From positions 248,001-312,000 of the forward strand of contig NZ_JAIPUS010000001.1 in the NCBI RefSeq assembly GCF_020055675.1: a DNA stretch of 64,000 nt, in the 5' to 3' direction. Below the pieces are notes generated by a model. The model was not told where the DNA came from. It saw nothing but the letters and a program-made list of their open reading frames with translations, and did not search any database. The DNA comes from Marivita sp. GTDB taxonomy: Bacteria > Pseudomonadota > Alphaproteobacteria > Rhodobacterales > Rhodobacteraceae. Both the position numbers and the translations under genes were made by a program. This document shows, in pieces, positions 61,654 to 64,000 of the stretch; positions within the stretch are counted from its first letter, which is position 1, and each line of letters starts with the position of its first letter.

Positions 61654-62556
61654 ATGAGCGCCTGGCTGATCTCGATCGAGGGCACGGCTGCCGGGCAAAC
61701 GCTTGCCCTGTGGCTGGCGCTTCTGGCGGCGCTGCTGCATGCGATTTTCGGCGCCTTGCAGAAGGGGCGGCACGATCCCTGGATGTCGCGCGGCGCGATC
61801 GATGCCAGTTACGGGCTGATGGCCGCGCCCTTCGCGCTGTTCGTCGTGCCCTGGCCCGAGCCGCATATGTGGCTGATCTTCCTCGGGGCCTTCGTCATTC
61901 ACCTCGGCTACAAGCTCTTGCAGGCGCAGGCCTATACCAAGGGCGCCTATACCGTGGTCTACCCGGTGGTGCGCGGCACCGGGCCGCTGTTTGCGGTGAT
62001 CGGCGCCTACCTGATATTCGGGGAAACCTTCTCGGTCACGCAATGGCTCGGCCTGTCGGTCCTTCTGGCGGGGATATTCGGGCTGGCCATCTACAACCTT
62101 TTCTTTCTCGTGGCCGAACGCGACACGCTGCCGGTTGCCCTGATGCTGGCCATCGCCACCGGCCTGTTCGTGGCGCTCTACACCACCTATGACGCCTACG
62201 GCATCCGCGCCACTGCCGACCCGTTCACCTTCCTCGCGTGGTTCTTCATGATCGACGCCATCCCGATGCCGATCATCGCCGCGCTACGGTACCGCAACAT
62301 GGTCCACAAACCCGAATTGGGCCCGCTCGCTGTCAGAGGTATGATCGGCGGGCTGGTGGCCTTTTTCAGCTTCGGCTCCATCATGCTCGCCACGCGCCTG
62401 GACCAGGTGGGCGAGGCGGCGGTGCTGCGCGAAACCTCGACCGTCTTTGCCGCCATCATCGGTTGGGTGTTCCTGAAGGACACCGTCGGCCCGCGCAGGA
62501 TTGCGCTCATGGCCCTGATCGCGCTAGGGGCTGTCATCGTGGAAATCGGAGGCTGA
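61654..62556 (+). CDS. EamA/DMT-family transporter
   Basis: A 300-residue membrane protein with ten helices in two EamA repeats, such as AYTKGAYTVVYPVVRGTGPLFAVIGAYLIFGE and EAAVLRETSTVFAAIIGWVFLKD. Drug/metabolite transporter family; likely exports or imports a small metabolite. GGAG abuts the ATG, so initiation may be weak or a later start used. yciB begins 3 nt after the stop. Confidence 0.87.
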   Translation: MSAWLISIEGTAAGQTLALWLALLAALLHAIFGALQKGRHDPWMSRGAIDASYGLMAAPFALFVVPWPEPHMWLIFLGAFVIHLGYKLLQAQAYTKGAYTVVYPVVRGTGPLFAVIGAYLIFGETFSVTQWLGLSVLLAGIFGLAIYNLFFLVAERDTLPVALMLAIATGLFVALYTTYDAYGIRATADPFTFLAWFFMIDAIPMPIIAALRYRNMVHKPELGPLAVRGMIGGLVAFFSFGSIMLATRLDQVGEAAVLRETSTVFAAIIGWVFLKDTVGPRRIALMALIALGAVIVEIGG

Positions 62557-62559
62557 GCC

Positions 62560-63159
62560 TTGACACAACATCACGTCCCGCAATGGCTGAAATCGACATT
62601 GGAACTGGGTCCGGTGATCGGCTTTTTCGTCGCCTACCTCTGGCTCAAGGACCGGGTCTTTACCTATAACGGCATCGACTATGACGGGTTCATCGTCGTC
62701 ACGGCAGGCTTCATCCCGGTAATCCTGGCCTCCATGGGCCTGCTCTGGTGGCTCACCGGCCATATCAGCCGCATGCAGATCGTCACCGCGGTGCTGGTTG
62801 TCGTGTTCGGCGGTCTGACCGTGTGGCTCAATGATGACCGCTTCATCAAGATGAAGCCGACAATGGTCTACCTGCTGCTGGGCGGAGTGCTTGCGATCGG
62901 GCTCTTGCGCGGTCAAAGCTATCTTCGCGTGGTGATGGGCGAGTTGCTGCCGATGGAGCAGGAGGGCTGGATGATCCTCACCAGACGCATGACCGCGTTC
63001 TTCCTGTTGCTGGCGGCGTCGAACGAAATCGTCTGGCGCACCCAAAGCACCGAGATCTGGGTCTATTTCGAAACCTTTGTCATCACCGGCGCGACCTTCG
63101 TCTTTTTCATCGCGCAAGCCGGGCTGATCCAGAAATACAGTACCGCCGAGGACGACTAG
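62560..63159 (+). CDS. yciB: Inner-membrane septation-associated protein YciB/IspZ
   Basis: A 199-residue protein with five membrane helices matching YciB (septation protein A): ELGPVIGFFVAYLW, NDDRFIKMKPTMVYLLLGG, TRRMTAFFLLLAASNEIVWR and the final FVFFIAQ. It affects envelope and division-protein balance. The start is TTG at 62560 with GGAGG (62548-62552) 7 nt upstream, 3 nt after the EamA stop; no ATG fits the conserved N-terminus. Confidence 0.9.
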   Translation: MTQHHVPQWLKSTLELGPVIGFFVAYLWLKDRVFTYNGIDYDGFIVVTAGFIPVILASMGLLWWLTGHISRMQIVTAVLVVVFGGLTVWLNDDRFIKMKPTMVYLLLGGVLAIGLLRGQSYLRVVMGELLPMEQEGWMILTRRMTAFFLLLAASNEIVWRTQSTEIWVYFETFVITGATFVFFIAQAGLIQKYSTAEDD

Positions 63160-63161
63160 GC

Positions 63162-63479
63162 GCCACGCAGGCGAAAGGCTGCTTCATCGCCGCGTCCGCC
63201 TATCCCCGCCGGTCGATCTTCGTTGACAGAACTGGCCAGCCCCGCCTGTCGGGTGCCCGGCCCTTCACCATCTTCGGGCCGACCTGCGACAGCCTCGACC
63301 GGGTTCCCGGCATCTGGAACCTGCCGGGCGATATCGCCGAAGACGACCATATCCTGATCACCGGGGCCGGGGCCTACAGCCTTGCGCTGGTGACCGCGTT
63401 CAACGGATATGGCACCGCCGGGCTTCTGGACCTGTCGAACCAGCATGTTCGGGCTGGACAGCAGCCTCTCGAAGTCTAG
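63162..63479 (+). pseudogene. C-terminal remnant of an ornithine-decarboxylase-type (fold III) enzyme
   Basis: An open frame of 105 codons with no start codon at its head, ending in TAG at 63477-63479. It encodes the end of a type III PLP decarboxylase: FTIFGPTCDSLDRVPG carries the GPTCDSLD signature with the catalytic Cys, and the stretch from GDIAEDDHILITGAGAYS to AFNGYG is the domain's final PLP/dimer region. The N-terminal PLP barrel is absent; the frame opens 3 nt after the yciB stop. A deletion apparently joined this end to yciB. Relatives make putrescine or cadaverine. Confidence 0.8.
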
Positions 63480-63519
63480 TGTCGCCCCGGACACAGCAGG
63501 CCCAAGACGCGAGGAACGG

Positions 63520-64000
63520 ATGGAAAAGTTTGGCAAGTCGCAACCCGTAAAGCGGGTCGAGGATATACGATTTCTCAATGGAACGGGCCGCTATGTCGAT
63601 GACATCGCGCCAGCCGGCGCGCTGCGCGGCTATGTCCTCCGATCGTCGGTGGCCCATGCCGATATCGACACGCTGGACGTCACTGAGGCCCGAGATGCGC
63701 CCGGCGTTCATCTCGTCCTGACAGCCGCCGACCTGGCCGAGGCGGGTTACACCGAGGGTCTGTGGGGCACCACTGTCCCCAACCGCGACGGCTCCACGGG
63801 CGCGGCGCCGTTCCGCCCCTTGCTGGCCTCCGGCACAGTCCGCTATGTCGGTGAGGCGGTGGCCTTCATCGTGGCTGACACGCTCGATGCAGCGCGCGAC
63901 GCGGCAGAGCTGATCGAATTCGACTATACCGACAAACCGGTTCATCTGGGCCTTTCGTCCGGCGGGCCGCGACTGCATGACGATGTACCGGAAAACCGGG
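63520..64000 (+). CDS. CoxL-type xanthine dehydrogenase family molybdopterin-binding subunit (partial)
   Basis: The first 160 codons of a gene cut by the window end. MEKFGKSQPVKRVEDIRFLNGTGRYVDDIAPAGALRGYVLRS matches the beginning of aerobic CO-dehydrogenase/xanthine-dehydrogenase large subunits; RYVGEAVAFIVADTLDAARDAAELI is the following ald_Xan_dh_C domain motif. The large subunit would bind molybdopterin cytosine dinucleotide. GAGGAAC precedes ATG 63520. The active-site loop and substrate class lie beyond the edge. Confidence 0.9.
   Translation, partial: MEKFGKSQPVKRVEDIRFLNGTGRYVDDIAPAGALRGYVLRSSVAHADIDTLDVTEARDAPGVHLVLTAADLAEAGYTEGLWGTTVPNRDGSTGAAPFRPLLASGTVRYVGEAVAFIVADTLDAARDAAELIEFDYTDKPVHLGLSSGGPRLHDDVPENR

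Overview
This GC-rich, densely coded window most resembles a chromosomal segment of a marine-type alphaproteobacterium of the Rhodobacteraceae/Roseobacter group. The basis is the gene order ybgC-tolQRAB-pal-cpoB-tilS-ftsH, a GapR-type nucleoid protein, a complete phyR / nepR-ecfG general stress switch, an iron-sulfur photolyase/cryptochrome, fhs plus folD for one-carbon metabolism, and the start of a CoxL-type molybdenum hydroxylase. Genus-level placement is not possible from this sequence alone. I see no insertion sequence, prophage, CRISPR array or rRNA operon. The only tRNA is tRNA-Thr(UGU).

Layout. 0-9.6 kb: cell-envelope Tol-Pal operon continuing into tilS and ftsH, closed by a clear terminator. 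9.7-19 kb: MOSC protein, fhs, folD, lepA (reverse), a small lipoprotein, an esterase, a short-chain dehydrogenase overlapping an FeS-cryptochrome gene. 19.3-29.6 kb: tRNA-Thr, a two-domain MgtC/DUF4010 membrane protein, a dihydrolipoamide-dehydrogenase-like flavoprotein preceded by an untracked 44-codon gene, a ZIP transporter, a decayed GGDEF fragment, gapR, a divergent GAPDH/IclR pair and a divergent metF/metR pair. 29.8-38.9 kb: Spx/ArsC-like protein, ABC exporter, tyrosine phosphatase, two PLP aminotransferases, lolCD, DUF3047 protein, cytochrome c lipoprotein.

39-51 kb is the most coherent block: a general-stress-response island. PhyR (response regulator with sigma-like domain), NepR (anti-sigma) and EcfG (sigma) are encoded together. 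Seven sites matching the EcfG promoter (GGAAC-N16/17-CGTT) are visible by eye between 39.66 and 49.55 kb, each placed in front of a gene in the correct orientation. They precede nepR-ecfG and phyR (two promoters overlapping on opposite strands of the same 32 bp), a MATE exporter and a 62-residue membrane protein (divergent pair), a DUF883-like protein, a three-gene membrane operon, and a Pmp3-remnant/DUF4112/host-attachment operon. The block also encodes a Crp/Fnr regulator and a receiver-like protein lacking the phospho-acceptor aspartate. A GS-fold amidoligase plus class I glutamine-amidotransferase operon converges on the stress-controlled MATE gene, which is a plausible but unproven small-molecule synthesis, trimming and export unit.

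51-64 kb: Bax-inhibitor-like protein, DUF1127 and LysR pair, quinone oxidoreductase, XRE regulator, HisN-type phosphatase, 8-oxoguanine deaminase, an orphan NuoE-NuoF fusion of the NAD-formate-dehydrogenase type without its molybdenum subunit, ftsY with an expanded proline-rich N-terminus, MgtC, EamA, YciB, a truncated ornithine-decarboxylase-type pseudogene and the first 160 codons of a CoxL-type gene cut by the window edge. All product names are from reading the proteins; no database search was run.
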